Shown here: in pieces, positions 39,218-47,760 of the stretch
Position numbering within the stretch: the first letter of the stretch is position 1
Layout: every line of letters starts with the position of its first letter
Source of the DNA: JAPOXR01 sp965221815
GTDB lineage: Bacteria > Pseudomonadota > Alphaproteobacteria > Rhodobacterales > Rhodobacteraceae
Length of the DNA stretch: 64,000 nucleotides
NCBI GenBank assembly: GCA_965221815.1
Contig: OZ244915.1
Span: 124,001-188,000, forward strand
Direction: 5' to 3'
Position numbers and translations under genes: made by a program
Notes under the pieces: generated by a model
Told to the model about the DNA's origin: nothing
The model's database searches: none
What the model saw: only the letters and a program-made list of their open reading frames with translations

Positions 39218-39652
39218 ATGTCCGTGCTGGTCGACACCAATGTCGTGTCCAAACTGATTCGTGAATCGCCCGATCCGGCGGTGGGAGATTGGACCGCCAC
39301 GCAGGACCTTGAGGATATCTTCTTCTCCGCTGTCGGCGAGGCGGAGTTGCGCTACGGCGCCGCCATCCTGTCGCCGCCATCCTGGCGCCGGGCCGGCGGC
39401 GGGAGGCGTTGATCGCGGACATCGAACAGTTTCTGCGCGAAGCGTTCGACGACCGCATTCTTTCCTTCGACAGCGCAGCGGCGCGCTTACGCGGACATCG
39501 CGGCCATGCGTCGTTCCGCCGGACGGCCCACCCAGCCGGCGGACTGCCAGATCGCGGCGATCGCCCGCGCCCGCGGCATGGCCGTGGCGACCCGCAACGT
39601 CCGGGACTTCGAGGGCATGGGTATCGACATCGTCGATCCCTGGACCGCCTGA
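39218..39652 (+). pseudogene. FitB/VapC-type PIN-domain toxin, frameshifted twice
   Basis: PIN ribonuclease remnant. The start SVLVDTNVVSKLI carries the first catalytic Asp, then AVGEAELRYGAAIL carries the Glu. There a 14-base tandem duplication (39358-39371 and 39372-39385) shifts the frame. The next part, EALIADIEQFLREAFDDRILSFDSAAAR, is in a second frame. After it about two bases are missing near 39487, and the end, ADIAAMRRSAGRPTQPADCQIAAIARARG then ATRNVRDFEGMGIDIVDPW, is in a third. Removing the duplication and restoring two bases rebuilds a complete 135-residue FitB-like protein. The toxin is therefore inactive. Confidence 0.85.
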
Positions 39653-39867
39653 TGAGCGGCGCGAGCGAAGCGTCCGCGCGGAAGCGGATCGGTGAGTTCG
39701 ACGGTACGACCAACTACTACGGCCGGATCTGGACGGCGGCTGTCGCCACGACGAATGCCGGAGAGTTCAGGGGATGCAGTACCGAGCCCATCCGCCCTTC
39801 AACGGAAACGGCTATGCTGCGACGCGATGATGGACGATCGGCGACTGGGAAAGAAGATCATCTGTGA
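39652..39867 (+). CDS. Small hypothetical protein
   Basis: 71 codons. The ATG overlaps the toxin stop (TGATG). The middle segment FDGTTNYYGRIWTAAVATTN looks protein-like but I do not recognise a family, and the C-terminal half looks like run-on sequence. It may be the start of a truncated gene. Confidence 0.3.
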   Translation: MSGASEASARKRIGEFDGTTNYYGRIWTAAVATTNAGEFRGCSTEPIRPSTETAMLRRDDGRSATGKEDHL

Positions 39868-40350
39868 ACGTTCAGGCGCACGACGAACTCAAGGCCAAGA
39901 TCTGGGAAATCGCGAACCGGCTCCGGGGGCCGTACCGGCCTCCCCAGTATCGCCTCGTCATGCTGCCCATGGTCGTCCTGCGCCGCCTCGACTGCGTCCT
40001 CGAACCGACCAAGGACGCCGTTCTCAAGCAGTATGGCGAGCTTCAGGCGCGCCGGACACCCGAAGCGGCCATGGACCACCTGCTCGGCAAGGCCGCCGAT
40101 CCGAAGCAAAAGTACCCGCTCTACAACACGATCCCCTACACCTTTGCCCGGTTGCTGGGCAACGCCGAGAACATCGCGCCGAACCTCGTGGCGTACATCG
40201 CCGGATTCTCCCCGACCGCACGAAGCATCTTCGAGCGCTTCAATGAATAGGCCAACGAGGAAGCCGGGGACCACTTCACGCCACGCGAGGGGTCATCCGC
40301 CTGATGGCGAACCTCATCTATACTGGGGAGCAGGATGTCTATCGGCCCGG
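39864..40350 (+). pseudogene. Type I restriction methylase HsdM, N-terminal fragment
   Basis: GTG start. Residues 1-128 match the N-terminal helical domain of HsdM (WEIANRLRGPYRPPQYRLVMLPMVVLRRLDCVLEPTKDAVL then IAPNLVAYIAGFSPTARSIFERF). After a TAG (40248-40250) the conserved NEEAGDHFTPRE appears directly. It is followed by VIRLMANLIYTGEQDVY in another frame. So a segment of the normal protein is deleted and two extra G shift the frame. The fragment stops where the mobile-element end at 40351 begins. The catalytic NPPF/DPPF motif and partners hsdS and hsdR are absent. Confidence 0.82.
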
Positions 40351-40410
40351 TATAGCGCGACAATCTGGGTGAGAATCCATGTGACGCTGTGACGTATTTT
40401 CTTTGCCGCA
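40351..40410 (+). repeat. Mobile-element end-like repeat, copy 2
   Basis: 60 bases starting TATAGCGCGACAATCTGGGT, about 82 percent identical to 31487-31546. It cuts the hsdM fragment and precedes a recombinase fragment. Confidence 0.6.
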
Positions 40411-40454
40411 GGTTTGCGGTGATAGCAAGGAGATTTTGGGATTAGGCGGTATCC

Positions 40455-40661
40455 GTGCGGTATCGGGCCTATCTTGATCATCAGGGTTTGGGGCGTTCGC
40501 ACGTCAATGCATGGGTCGGAACGGCCCGGCATATCCTCGATTGGATGGCGGGCCGGGGCCAGAGGATCCAGGATCTCGATCTCGCCATGCGCGCGGATTT
40601 CGTCCATCATGACTGTTCCTGCCGGCGCTTTCAGCCGCCCAAACTTCGGCGGCGTCGATGA
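40455..40661 (+). pseudogene. Tyrosine recombinase N-terminal fragment
   Basis: 68 codons with GTG start. YRAYLDHQGLGRSHVNAWVGTARHILDWMAGRG then DLDLAMRADFVHH resemble the N-terminal SAM-like (core-binding) domain of phage/transposon integrases, with a CSCRRFQPP zinc-like turn seen in transposon-type recombinases. The catalytic domain with the R-H-R-Y residues is missing. It lies next to the element end at 40351, so it may be part of that element. Confidence 0.5.
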
Positions 40662-40886
40662 TGCGTTTGGTAAGTTTTGCATGGGCGGTCGGCTTTCAAA
40701 TGATCAATCTGCTCCCAGACATCGTGCCCGGCTGCCCATGGAAGCATTGTGGAAGCAAGGGGGCGAAAACCGTTGCGCGAGCCTACGAAATCGAAAGTGC
40801 TCGGTGCATCAGCGGAAGTCAACTAAGTCATTAAAAATGCGAAGAAAAAAGCAATTCTGCGAGTTTGTGCGCAGTCTGTTCCATAC

Positions 40887-40924
40887 GGCTCATAATCTGA
40901 AGGTCGCAGGTTCAAATCCTGCCC
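40887..40924 (+). repeat. attR-like duplicated tRNA-fMet 3' segment
   Basis: 38 bases, 37 identical to 38681-38718. The 5' half of a tRNA is absent, so this is not a working tRNA gene. Confidence 0.75.
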
Positions 40925-40938
40925 TTACAACCACTGAA

Positions 40939-40972
40939 CCCCCTGAAAACATTTATGTTTTCAGGGGGCTTT
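40939..40972 (+). terminator. Second copy of the rRNA-operon terminator
   Basis: CCCCCTGAAAACAT, two bases, ATGTTTTCAGGGGG, then CTTTT. Close copy of 38733-38764, duplicated together with the tRNA 3' end. Confidence 0.85.
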
Positions 40973-41151
40973 TGGATTCTAGACATTGATCGCGGATTGG
41001 CAATGGGGAACACTCCCATAAGTCCAGTCACGCTTGCGCTTGCCCTTTTCCCGACTGGCGTCGCACCACCTCTCATACAGTCTCACGCTGTTTCCCCGAT
41101 GCCATCATCGCGGCCCGCAGTTCTATCAGCTTGTAGTCTCTGCACATCCGC

Positions 41152-42372
41152 TCAATTCCACAGACAGGACAATGGCACCGCTACCAGTCGGTCGCTGAAC
41201 GGCACGACATCCGTATTGTCATAGAGGATGACACCGAAGGCAAAGCGATCGCCGCACGCTTCCGCCAGCGCCCGAAGACCGGCGAAGTCGCCGGACTTCA
41301 CCGTGGCGCTTGCCTTGACTTCAATGCCTGCGATTATGCCGTCGTCGCGTTCCAGTACAATGTCGACCTCGCGCATATCTCGGTCGCGGAAGTGATACGG
41401 CGTCAATCGCAGGTCCGAGGACGTCATCAGCTTGAGTATTTCCGAGAATACGAAACTCTTGAGTAGCGCGCCGAATATCCCGCGATCCGCCTTTACCCTG
41501 TCGAAGGTCAAGCCGCGCGCGCTCGCCAGCAGGCCGGAATCGAGGAAATGCAGCTTTGGCGTCTTGACGATACGTTTCAAGGCGTTTGTGAACCAGGGTT
41601 GCAGCGTTGTGATCAGAAAGACCTGTTCAAGCAACCCGACATAACGTTGCCCCGTCTTGTGGCTGACGTTGATGCTCACTCCGAATTGCGAATAGTTGAC
41701 CAGTTGGCCGGAATGTTCGGCCAGTAACCGCACGAATTTCGGAAACTCGGTAAGCTTCTCGATCTCAGCAATGTTCCTGAGGTCGCGCGTGAGAATCGAG
41801 GAGAGGTAGGAGCGTGCCCAATCCTGCCGCCTCCGTTCGCTTTTTCGGGCAATCGCTTCAGGAAACCCGCCGAGCAGAACGGTCTGGACGAGATCGTCAC
41901 CGACAATCGCTTTGCGTTGATTTTGCGGTTTCCCTCCGAACAGGCGCTCCAGAAAGTCAGGCACCCGCCCCTCGACCTCGGCCCGCGCGAGCGGTAGCAT
42001 CCGGAGCGTTTCCATCCGGCCAGCCAGACTGTCGGCGATCCGCGGCAGGGTCAGTACATGGGCTGAGCCCGTGAGGAGAAAACGGCCCGGGTGATAATCT
42101 TCATCGACGGCTTTCTTGATCGCCAGCAGCAGGTCGGGCGCGCGCTGAATCTCGTCGATGGTGACCCGGTCCAATCCCCGGATGAATCCGGCTGGATCGG
42201 ATCGAGCCGCCTCAAGTACTGTCTGATCGTCGAGCGTGATATAGGTACGACCCACTTCCCCCATGCTTTTGACAAGCGTGGTCTTGCCCGCCCGGCGTGG
42301 CCCCACAATGAGAACTACAGGTGTATCCGAAAGAGCCTCCTCGGCCCGGCGTTCCAGAAACCGCTTGAACAT
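41152..42372 (-). CDS. AAA ATPase with DUF4143 domain
   Basis: About 406 residues. Walker A is VGPRRAGKTTLVK, Walker B is DRVTIDEIQRAP (about residue 80), and sensor GRFLLTGSAH follows, then the winged-helix region and a DUF4143 C-terminal part. The C-terminal part ends in a restriction-endonuclease-like core (EVDIVLERDDGIIAGIEVKAS, an ExD...ExK pattern). These proteins are widespread in mobile regions and their role is not settled. ATG 42372 follows GGAGGATAGG. The longer TTG start at 42393 is less likely. The gene appears intact, unlike most of its neighbours. Confidence 0.88.
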   Translation of the reverse strand: MFKRFLERRAEEALSDTPVVLIVGPRRAGKTTLVKSMGEVGRTYITLDDQTVLEAARSDPAGFIRGLDRVTIDEIQRAPDLLLAIKKAVDEDYHPGRFLLTGSAHVLTLPRIADSLAGRMETLRMLPLARAEVEGRVPDFLERLFGGKPQNQRKAIVGDDLVQTVLLGGFPEAIARKSERRRQDWARSYLSSILTRDLRNIAEIEKLTEFPKFVRLLAEHSGQLVNYSQFGVSINVSHKTGQRYVGLLEQVFLITTLQPWFTNALKRIVKTPKLHFLDSGLLASARGLTFDRVKADRGIFGALLKSFVFSEILKLMTSSDLRLTPYHFRDRDMREVDIVLERDDGIIAGIEVKASATVKSGDFAGLRALAEACGDRFAFGVILYDNTDVVPFSDRLVAVPLSCLWN

Positions 42373-42464
42373 CCTATCCTCCAGCCTCGACAATTGGAAC
42401 TCTCTATGTCGGCTGATTGGAAGTCAAGGGGCCGCCAATTGGAAACCGAAAGATCGTGATCTGG

Positions 42465-42497
42465 TATGGCGCGTCAATTAACCTGAGAATTTGCGAC
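42465..42497 (+). repeat. Third mobile-element end-like sequence
   Basis: TATGGCGCGTCAAT then AACCTGAGAAT. It shares the first 14 bases and the GAGAAT block with the repeats at 31487 and 40351 but differs between them. It lies between the ATPase and fic genes. Confidence 0.35.
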
Positions 42498-42587
42498 AAA
42501 CAGGGTGAGAATATGATGTCTCGCCCCTCTCACCCGGATTGGCATTCTACAATCATCGTGTTGCTTGCGCTGTCGTAATGTGTTGGG

Positions 42588-43671
42588 TCATGTGCGCTCG
42601 GCCAGAAGCGCCAGGAGCGGCAGGTTGATGTAGAGTGTCTCGCGCCCCGCCTTGATCTCCTCAAGGAGGCCTGCGGCTACGAGTGCCTTAAGATAGACCG
42701 CGACCGTTTGGCGCTTGGCAATGTCGGCTTTGACGACGTCACCGATCCGGCAGTAGGGATGCACGAAGAGCAGTTCCGTCAGTTCACGTGAATAAATCTT
42801 CGGTATCGTCCTTCGAATAGTGTTGCCTGTCTTGTCGAGAAGACCGCGGATCGCATGGATTTTTGACGTTGTCGATTCCGCCGTCGTTCTGACAGCCTCC
42901 AGAATGAAGAGGATCCACCTCTCCCAATCCTGTCGGGCCGTCACCTCGAGCAAATACCGGTAGTAGAGCGCTTTGTGTTGAATGATGTGCCGACTGAGAT
43001 AAAGGACGGGCGTGTCGAGTAACCCCTTGTCGACGAGATAGAGCAGGTTGAGGATGCGTCCGGTCCGACCATTTCCGTCGACAAACGGGTGGATCGCCTC
43101 GAATTGATAATGCATGACTGCAAGGCGGATCAGTGGATCAACCTCTTCTGTTTCGTGAATGTAACGTTCCCAGTTGGCCAGTTGATTCCGGAGAACGTTT
43201 TCTCCTTCCGGTGGCGTATAGATAACCTGCTGGGCTGCGTCATTCACCAAAGCCGTTCCAGGCGTGTTGCGAATACCCAGTTCAACTCCTGTGATCGTTC
43301 GACAAACCTCAACTGCGATGGCGACTGAAACCGGCCTTTGGGCCAGCATCTCAAAACCACGATGCAACACGGTGCGGTAGCGCAGAGTTTCCCTGGTGGC
43401 AGGGTCGCCCCGCCCCGCCGAGTCGTTAGCATAGCGAAACAACCGGTCAGTCGTTGTGACGATGTTCTCGATTTCTGAACTCGCCTGTGCTTCGAGCAAA
43501 GGAATCGAGTTGATCAGCATGGCTTGGTTCGGGATGAGCTTCCCGGAAACGCGGAGTTCCGCCAGTGCCGTGCGCAGCAATGCAACTCCGAAGAACTGCC
43601 TTTGTCTCCGTTTCCGAAACTGGTGGCAGGTCGGGAAGGTCATTGAAGGGGCGGTTGGGATCAAACGTCAT
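42588..43671 (-). pseudogene. Fic-domain AMP-transferase, frameshifted near the N-terminus
   Basis: Fic enzymes transfer AMP to target proteins. The catalytic motif HPFVDGNGRTGR is intact, and the inhibitory-helix motif (ASSEIENI) precedes it, as in self-inhibited class II Fic proteins. A winged-helix domain follows. The natural start is ATG 43671: MTFDPNRPFNDLPDLPPVSETETKAVLRSCIAA matches the family. About residue 33 two bases seem to be missing in a GC repeat near 43571-43578, and the rest is in another frame. That second frame can be extended upstream to a TTG at 43664 but gives a nonsense N-terminus. An internal start such as the ATG of MLINSIPLL could still yield a shortened active protein. 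Confidence 0.8.
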
Positions 43672-44095
43672 GTCGATTTATCCAGCTTTCGTTGGCACAT
43701 GCTCTGAACATGTCGATGTTATCGACATTTCACTCCAACGTGTCGATATTGAGGGAATATATCGACACATCTGAACGTGGCAAGCCGGACGTGGCGCGGA
43801 TTTTCAGGTTGCTGATCACGCCATACTTATTGCATCTACGATCACAATTTTCCATGCAGCCGACCTGTGGGTTGAAACACAATCGAGGATATCTTGGTCC
43901 AGTGGAGGCATGAAACGATTGACAGCCCGTCTCGCTGGATAACCACTGTTGATTCACCCGCTGCCGGCGCACCAATATTTTAGCCGCAGGATGGCACCCT
44001 TTGCGTGTCTTTGCGGTTGCAAGTTGCCCATCGGAAAGGATGGGCAGCCATTGAAGCAGGTGTGATAGGGGTTGTGCCCACAACAGGCACCGGCA
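43672..44095. other. Intergenic region between fic and the liu operon
   Basis: About 420 bases. It contains the TGTCGAT operator block at its left end. The rest is unassigned and lies downstream of the liu operon end. Confidence 0.5.
43711..43768. promoter_or_regulatory. Repeated TGTCGAT operators upstream of fic
   Basis: Two inverted repeats lie just upstream of the fic start. One is TGTCGAT-3-ATCGACA (43711-43727). The other is GTGTCGATAT-9-ATATCGACAC (43740-43749, 43759-43768). A further TGTCGAT sits at the fic start codon. They look like binding sites of a dimeric repressor. Confidence 0.55.
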
Positions 44096-44893
44096 TCATC
44101 CTTTTTTGGAGATCCAACCGGGTTCTGTCTTGGCGAAGAACGCCGCAATTCCCTCAGCTGCCTCGGGAGCTTCCCAGATGTTGACAAGGCGTTGAATGCT
44201 GTCATCGATCATGGCATCGGTGATGTCAGCCCCCAGCTCCCTGGCGAAGGCCTTTGCGGCGGCAACGGCTTTTGGTGCCGTGTCCAAATAGGGCCGGACT
44301 TCTCGTTCAATCCGATCATCAAGTGCACTCGCTGCGCAGGCATCGGCAATGAGTCCAAGCCGTACGGCCTCGTGCGCATCGAAGATCCGTGATGACATGA
44401 AAACGCGGCGCGCCATACCTTCACCGAGACGGGCAAGAACATACGGGCCGATCGTCGCCGGGATCAGTCCCAGGCGGGTTTCGGTCAGGCCAAACTGAGT
44501 GTCAGCTTCCGCGATTGCCACATCACAGACGGAAATCAGACCAATGCCGCCGCCGAAGGCACCGCCATGGACCTTTCCGATGAGGGGAATGGGTAAGTCA
44601 TTGAGTGATTTCAACATGAAAGCGATTTTGCGCGCTTCGCGCATCCGTGTTTCACGATCAGCATCGATCTGGGTTTTCATCCATGCGAGATCGCCGCCGG
44701 CACAGAAGGTGTTGCCATTGCCCGAAAGGATGGCGACACGCAAATCCCGGTTACGGGCTTCCACGTGTGCAAATTCCGTCAATTCACCAACCATTTCCAC
44801 GGTCAGAGCATTTCGTTTTTCGGGGACATTGAGCATGAGATAGGCAACACCGCGATCATCGACGGTCAAGGACAGTGCCGCATAATTGGTCAT
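44096..44893 (-). CDS. liuC: Methylglutaconyl-CoA hydratase (enoyl-CoA hydratase family)
   Basis: About 265 residues. Crotonase-fold enzyme that hydrates 3-methylglutaconyl-CoA to HMG-CoA in leucine degradation. The oxyanion-hole motifs are FCAGGDLAWMK and HGGAFGGGIGLISVCD. The catalytic acidic residues lie in FGLTETRLGLIPATIGPYV. ATG 44893 overlaps the stop of the HMG-CoA lyase gene (ATGA), so the longer upstream start is rejected. The assignment to this substrate rests on operon context: isovaleryl-CoA dehydrogenase, both carboxylase subunits and HMG-CoA lyase are all upstream in the same unit. It is the last gene of the operon. Confidence 0.9.
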   Translation of the reverse strand: MTNYAALSLTVDDRGVAYLMLNVPEKRNALTVEMVGELTEFAHVEARNRDLRVAILSGNGNTFCAGGDLAWMKTQIDADRETRMREARKIAFMLKSLNDLPIPLIGKVHGGAFGGGIGLISVCDVAIAEADTQFGLTETRLGLIPATIGPYVLARLGEGMARRVFMSSRIFDAHEAVRLGLIADACAASALDDRIEREVRPYLDTAPKAVAAAKAFARELGADITDAMIDDSIQRLVNIWEAPEAAEGIAAFFAKTEPGWISKKG

Positions 44894-45750
44894 TGTTCGT
44901 GCCTCACTGCCTGGGCGAGGGGACAAGCGACTGACTTGAGACGGTCCAGATCGATACCCGTCTCATAACCTTCGTTCCTGAGCAATTGGACAACCTCTTC
45001 GGTGGCCACATTGCCGGCCGCATCGGGCGCGTAGGGACAGCCGCCAAGGCCACCGACGGCACTGTCAAACACACGAAGGCCGTGTGCCAGACTGACCTTG
45101 ATACAATCAAGCGCATGACCATTTGTATTGTGATAGTGCCCTGCCAATTTATTGGCAGGGATGACGTCCAGTACTGATTTCAGCATGGCATCAATCCGTT
45201 TGGGAGTTCCAGTCCCGATCGTATCACCAAGACTGATCTCCCGACAGCCAAGTGTCAGGAGCGCGACGCAGACCGAAGCCACCCGGGTGGGATCAACAGA
45301 CCCATCATAGGGACAGTCGATGACGCACGAGACGTATCCGCGTACCGGCAAGTTGCTCTTCCCGGCCAGGTCGAGCACGGGTTTAAATCGGTTCAGGCTT
45401 TCCGAGATGGAGCAATTGATGTTGCGTTGACAGAATCCTTCCGAGGCCGACGTAAATATGGCCACTTCATCAGCCTGGCACTTGACTGCCAGTTCCATAC
45501 CCTTGAGATTCGGAACCAGGACCGAGAAACTCACGCCGCGCGTCCGGGTGATCCCGCCCATGACCTCAACGGCATCAGCCAACTGGGGAACCCAATCCGG
45601 ACTGACGAAACTGGTGGCCTCAATGCGTTTCAGACCACATCTTGCAAGCTCATCAACAAGTTTAATCTTTTGATCAGTCGGTATGATTTTCTTTTCGTTT
45701 TGAAGACCATCTCGTGGGCCGACTTCGACGATGCCGACAGACTCACCCAT
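44890..45750 (-). CDS. liuE: Hydroxymethylglutaryl-CoA lyase
   Basis: 286 residues. Splits HMG-CoA into acetoacetate and acetyl-CoA, the last step of leucine degradation. TIM barrel of the DRE-TIM class. N-terminal EVGPRDGLQNEKK (conserved Arg/Asp) is followed by EATSFVSPDWVPQLADA and GTIGTGTP. The metal-binding His pair is in AGHYHNTNGHAL, and the catalytic Cys lies in the flexible loop SAVGGLGGCPYAPDAAGN. The ATG overlaps the end of the carboxylase alpha gene by eight bases, and its own stop overlaps the next start. Confidence 0.94.
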   Translation of the reverse strand: MGESVGIVEVGPRDGLQNEKKIIPTDQKIKLVDELARCGLKRIEATSFVSPDWVPQLADAVEVMGGITRTRGVSFSVLVPNLKGMELAVKCQADEVAIFTSASEGFCQRNINCSISESLNRFKPVLDLAGKSNLPVRGYVSCVIDCPYDGSVDPTRVASVCVALLTLGCREISLGDTIGTGTPKRIDAMLKSVLDVIPANKLAGHYHNTNGHALDCIKVSLAHGLRVFDSAVGGLGGCPYAPDAAGNVATEEVVQLLRNEGYETGIDLDRLKSVACPLAQAVRHEQ

Positions 45751-47749
45751 CTTGAATCTTCAATGTGACCAGTAAGGCACCGTCCTGAACCTGATCCCCC
45801 TGTGAAACATGAACGTCCTCGATGATGGCATCGCGGGGAGAGGTGAGAGCATGCTCCATTTTCATCGCTTCCAGGACCATGATGCGGTCACCAGCCTTGA
45901 CTGTCTCTCCTTCGATTGCATCGACAGAAATGACGGAGCCAGGCATCGGTGCAATGATCATATCACCGCCATCAGAATCGCCATCGGTCCTGCGGGTCTT
46001 GTCGGGAAGGGTGAAAGTAAAAACGTGTCCATCCTGTGCGACATCGACAGTGGCTCCACGGCGAATGACATCGACTGCGGTGCGGTGATTTCCGGTTTCA
46101 ACAATCAGTCTGCCATTGGTGTGCAAGGTGACTTTGAGTTCTTGCAATATCTCACAACAATCAATGACAAATCGGCTGTTTCCGGTGATTGTGACAACGC
46201 AATCAAATGTCTCCTCGCCATATTGAAGGCTGGTATTGTGATGTGCCGGCGACCAATGGCGATAACCGAATAATGGGTCAGTCGGACACATCCCGGTCAC
46301 CGGCGGTCCAATAAATCCGAGTGCCGTGAGGGCGGCGATGGACCGGATGATTGTGCCAGGTTCGTTCGCTGCAAGAAGGTCATCGAGATCGCGCGCGATC
46401 AGGTCTGTATCAATCCGACCCGATGCAAATCCCTCATGTTGTGAAAGGGAAGACAGGAATTCGAGATTGGTGACAGTGCCGCCGACGCGATAAGTGTCCA
46501 GCGCACGGGTCAGCATGTTCAATGCACATCCGCGGGTTGGTCCGTGCACAATGATCTTGGCGATCATTGGATCATAAAACGGAACGATGGTATCACCTTG
46601 CCGGATACCGCTATCAACACGCAGAGCAGAAGGCTCAAACTCGGATATCTGCGGGGTTGAAAGTTGTGCGACTGTTCCGGTGGCTGGCAGAAAGCCTTTC
46701 ATGACATCTTCGGCGTAGACCCGGGCTTCAAAAGACCAACCATTGATCGACAGATCATCCTGGGACATCGGCAAGGGTTCACCAGACGCAACGCGCAGCT
46801 GCAGTTCGACAAGATCAAGCCCGGTAATGGCTTCCGTGACGGGATGTTCCACCTGCAACCGCGTATTCATCTCCATGAACCAGAATCCGTCTGTGCGCAG
46901 CATGTCTGATCCATCAACGATGAATTCAATGGTGCCGGCTCCCGAATAATTGATGGCCTTGGCGGCTGTGATCGCCGCGTTGCCCATCGCAATGCGCAGG
47001 CGCGCGGTCATGCCGGGCGCAGGGGCTTCCTCAATGACCTTCTGATGACGTCTTTGCAGAGAGCAATCGCGTTCGAAAAGATGAACGATGTTGCCATGCG
47101 CGTCGCCAAAGACCTGAAATTCGATGTGACGTGGTTGCGAGATGTATTTCTCGATCAGACAGTTCGAATCACCAAAACTCGATTCAGCCTCACGCTGCAC
47201 ACTCTCCAGATTGGTCAGAAACGTGTCTGGATCGGTCACCAGTCGCAGACCCTTACCGCCGCCACCGCCACAGGCTTTGATCATGACGGGATAGCCGATT
47301 TTCTCGGCCTCCGTGGCAAGGAAGTTCGGATCCTGATTGTTGCCGTGATAGCCCGGCAGTACCGGCACACCAAACTCTTCCATGAGCTTTTTGGCTTTGT
47401 CCTTCAACCCCATGGCTGCGATGGCATCAGCGGAAGGTCCAATGAAGGTCAGTCCCGCCTTTTCGACATCGGCGACAAATTCAGGGTTTTCGGAAAGAAA
47501 TCCGTATCCGGGATGAATCGCCTCTGCCCCTGCCGTCAGCGCTGTTTCAATAATGGCATCTCCAAGAAGATAGCTCTCCGGGACCGGTGGGGGTCCGATC
47601 AGAAAAGCCTCGTCAGCCAGATCGACATGTTTTGATCCCGCATCTGCCTCGGAATAAACGGCAATGGTCTGAACGCCCAGACGCCTTGCCGTTGTGATAA
47701 TCCGGCAGGCGATTTCACCACGATTTGCGATCAGTATCTTCTTGAACAT
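45743..47749 (-). CDS. liuD: 3-Methylcrotonyl-CoA carboxylase, biotin-containing alpha subunit
   Basis: About 668 residues. Biotin carboxylase plus biotin carrier in one chain. The N-terminal KKILIANRGEIACRI, the ATP-grasp motif ACGGGGGKGL and the EMNTRLQVEHPVTE block define the carboxylase. The C-terminal carrier has the biotinylation site VLEAMKMEHAL. With LiuB it carboxylates 3-methylcrotonyl-CoA. ATG 47749 gives the family start MFKKILIANRG, 11 bases after the LiuB stop. The longer frame begins inside the end of liuB. A propionyl- or geranyl-CoA carboxylase reading is possible, but the neighbours favour leucine degradation. Confidence 0.93.
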   Translation of the reverse strand: MFKKILIANRGEIACRIITTARRLGVQTIAVYSEADAGSKHVDLADEAFLIGPPPVPESYLLGDAIIETALTAGAEAIHPGYGFLSENPEFVADVEKAGLTFIGPSADAIAAMGLKDKAKKLMEEFGVPVLPGYHGNNQDPNFLATEAEKIGYPVMIKACGGGGGKGLRLVTDPDTFLTNLESVQREAESSFGDSNCLIEKYISQPRHIEFQVFGDAHGNIVHLFERDCSLQRRHQKVIEEAPAPGMTARLRIAMGNAAITAAKAINYSGAGTIEFIVDGSDMLRTDGFWFMEMNTRLQVEHPVTEAITGLDLVELQLRVASGEPLPMSQDDLSINGWSFEARVYAEDVMKGFLPATGTVAQLSTPQISEFEPSALRVDSGIRQGDTIVPFYDPMIAKIIVHGPTRGCALNMLTRALDTYRVGGTVTNLEFLSSLSQHEGFASGRIDTDLIARDLDDLLAANEPGTIIRSIAALTALGFIGPPVTGMCPTDPLFGYRHWSPAHHNTSLQYGEETFDCVVTITGNSRFVIDCCEILQELKVTLHTNGRLIVETGNHRTAVDVIRRGATVDVAQDGHVFTFTLPDKTRRTDGDSDGGDMIIAPMPGSVISVDAIEGETVKAGDRIMVLEAMKMEHALTSPRDAIIEDVHVSQGDQVQDGALLVTLKIQDG

Positions 47750-47760
47750 GGGCCACCCGC

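Noticed and set aside
40887..40924. Second tRNA-fMet gene
   Set aside because: Only the 3' half is present and the acceptor and D arms are missing.
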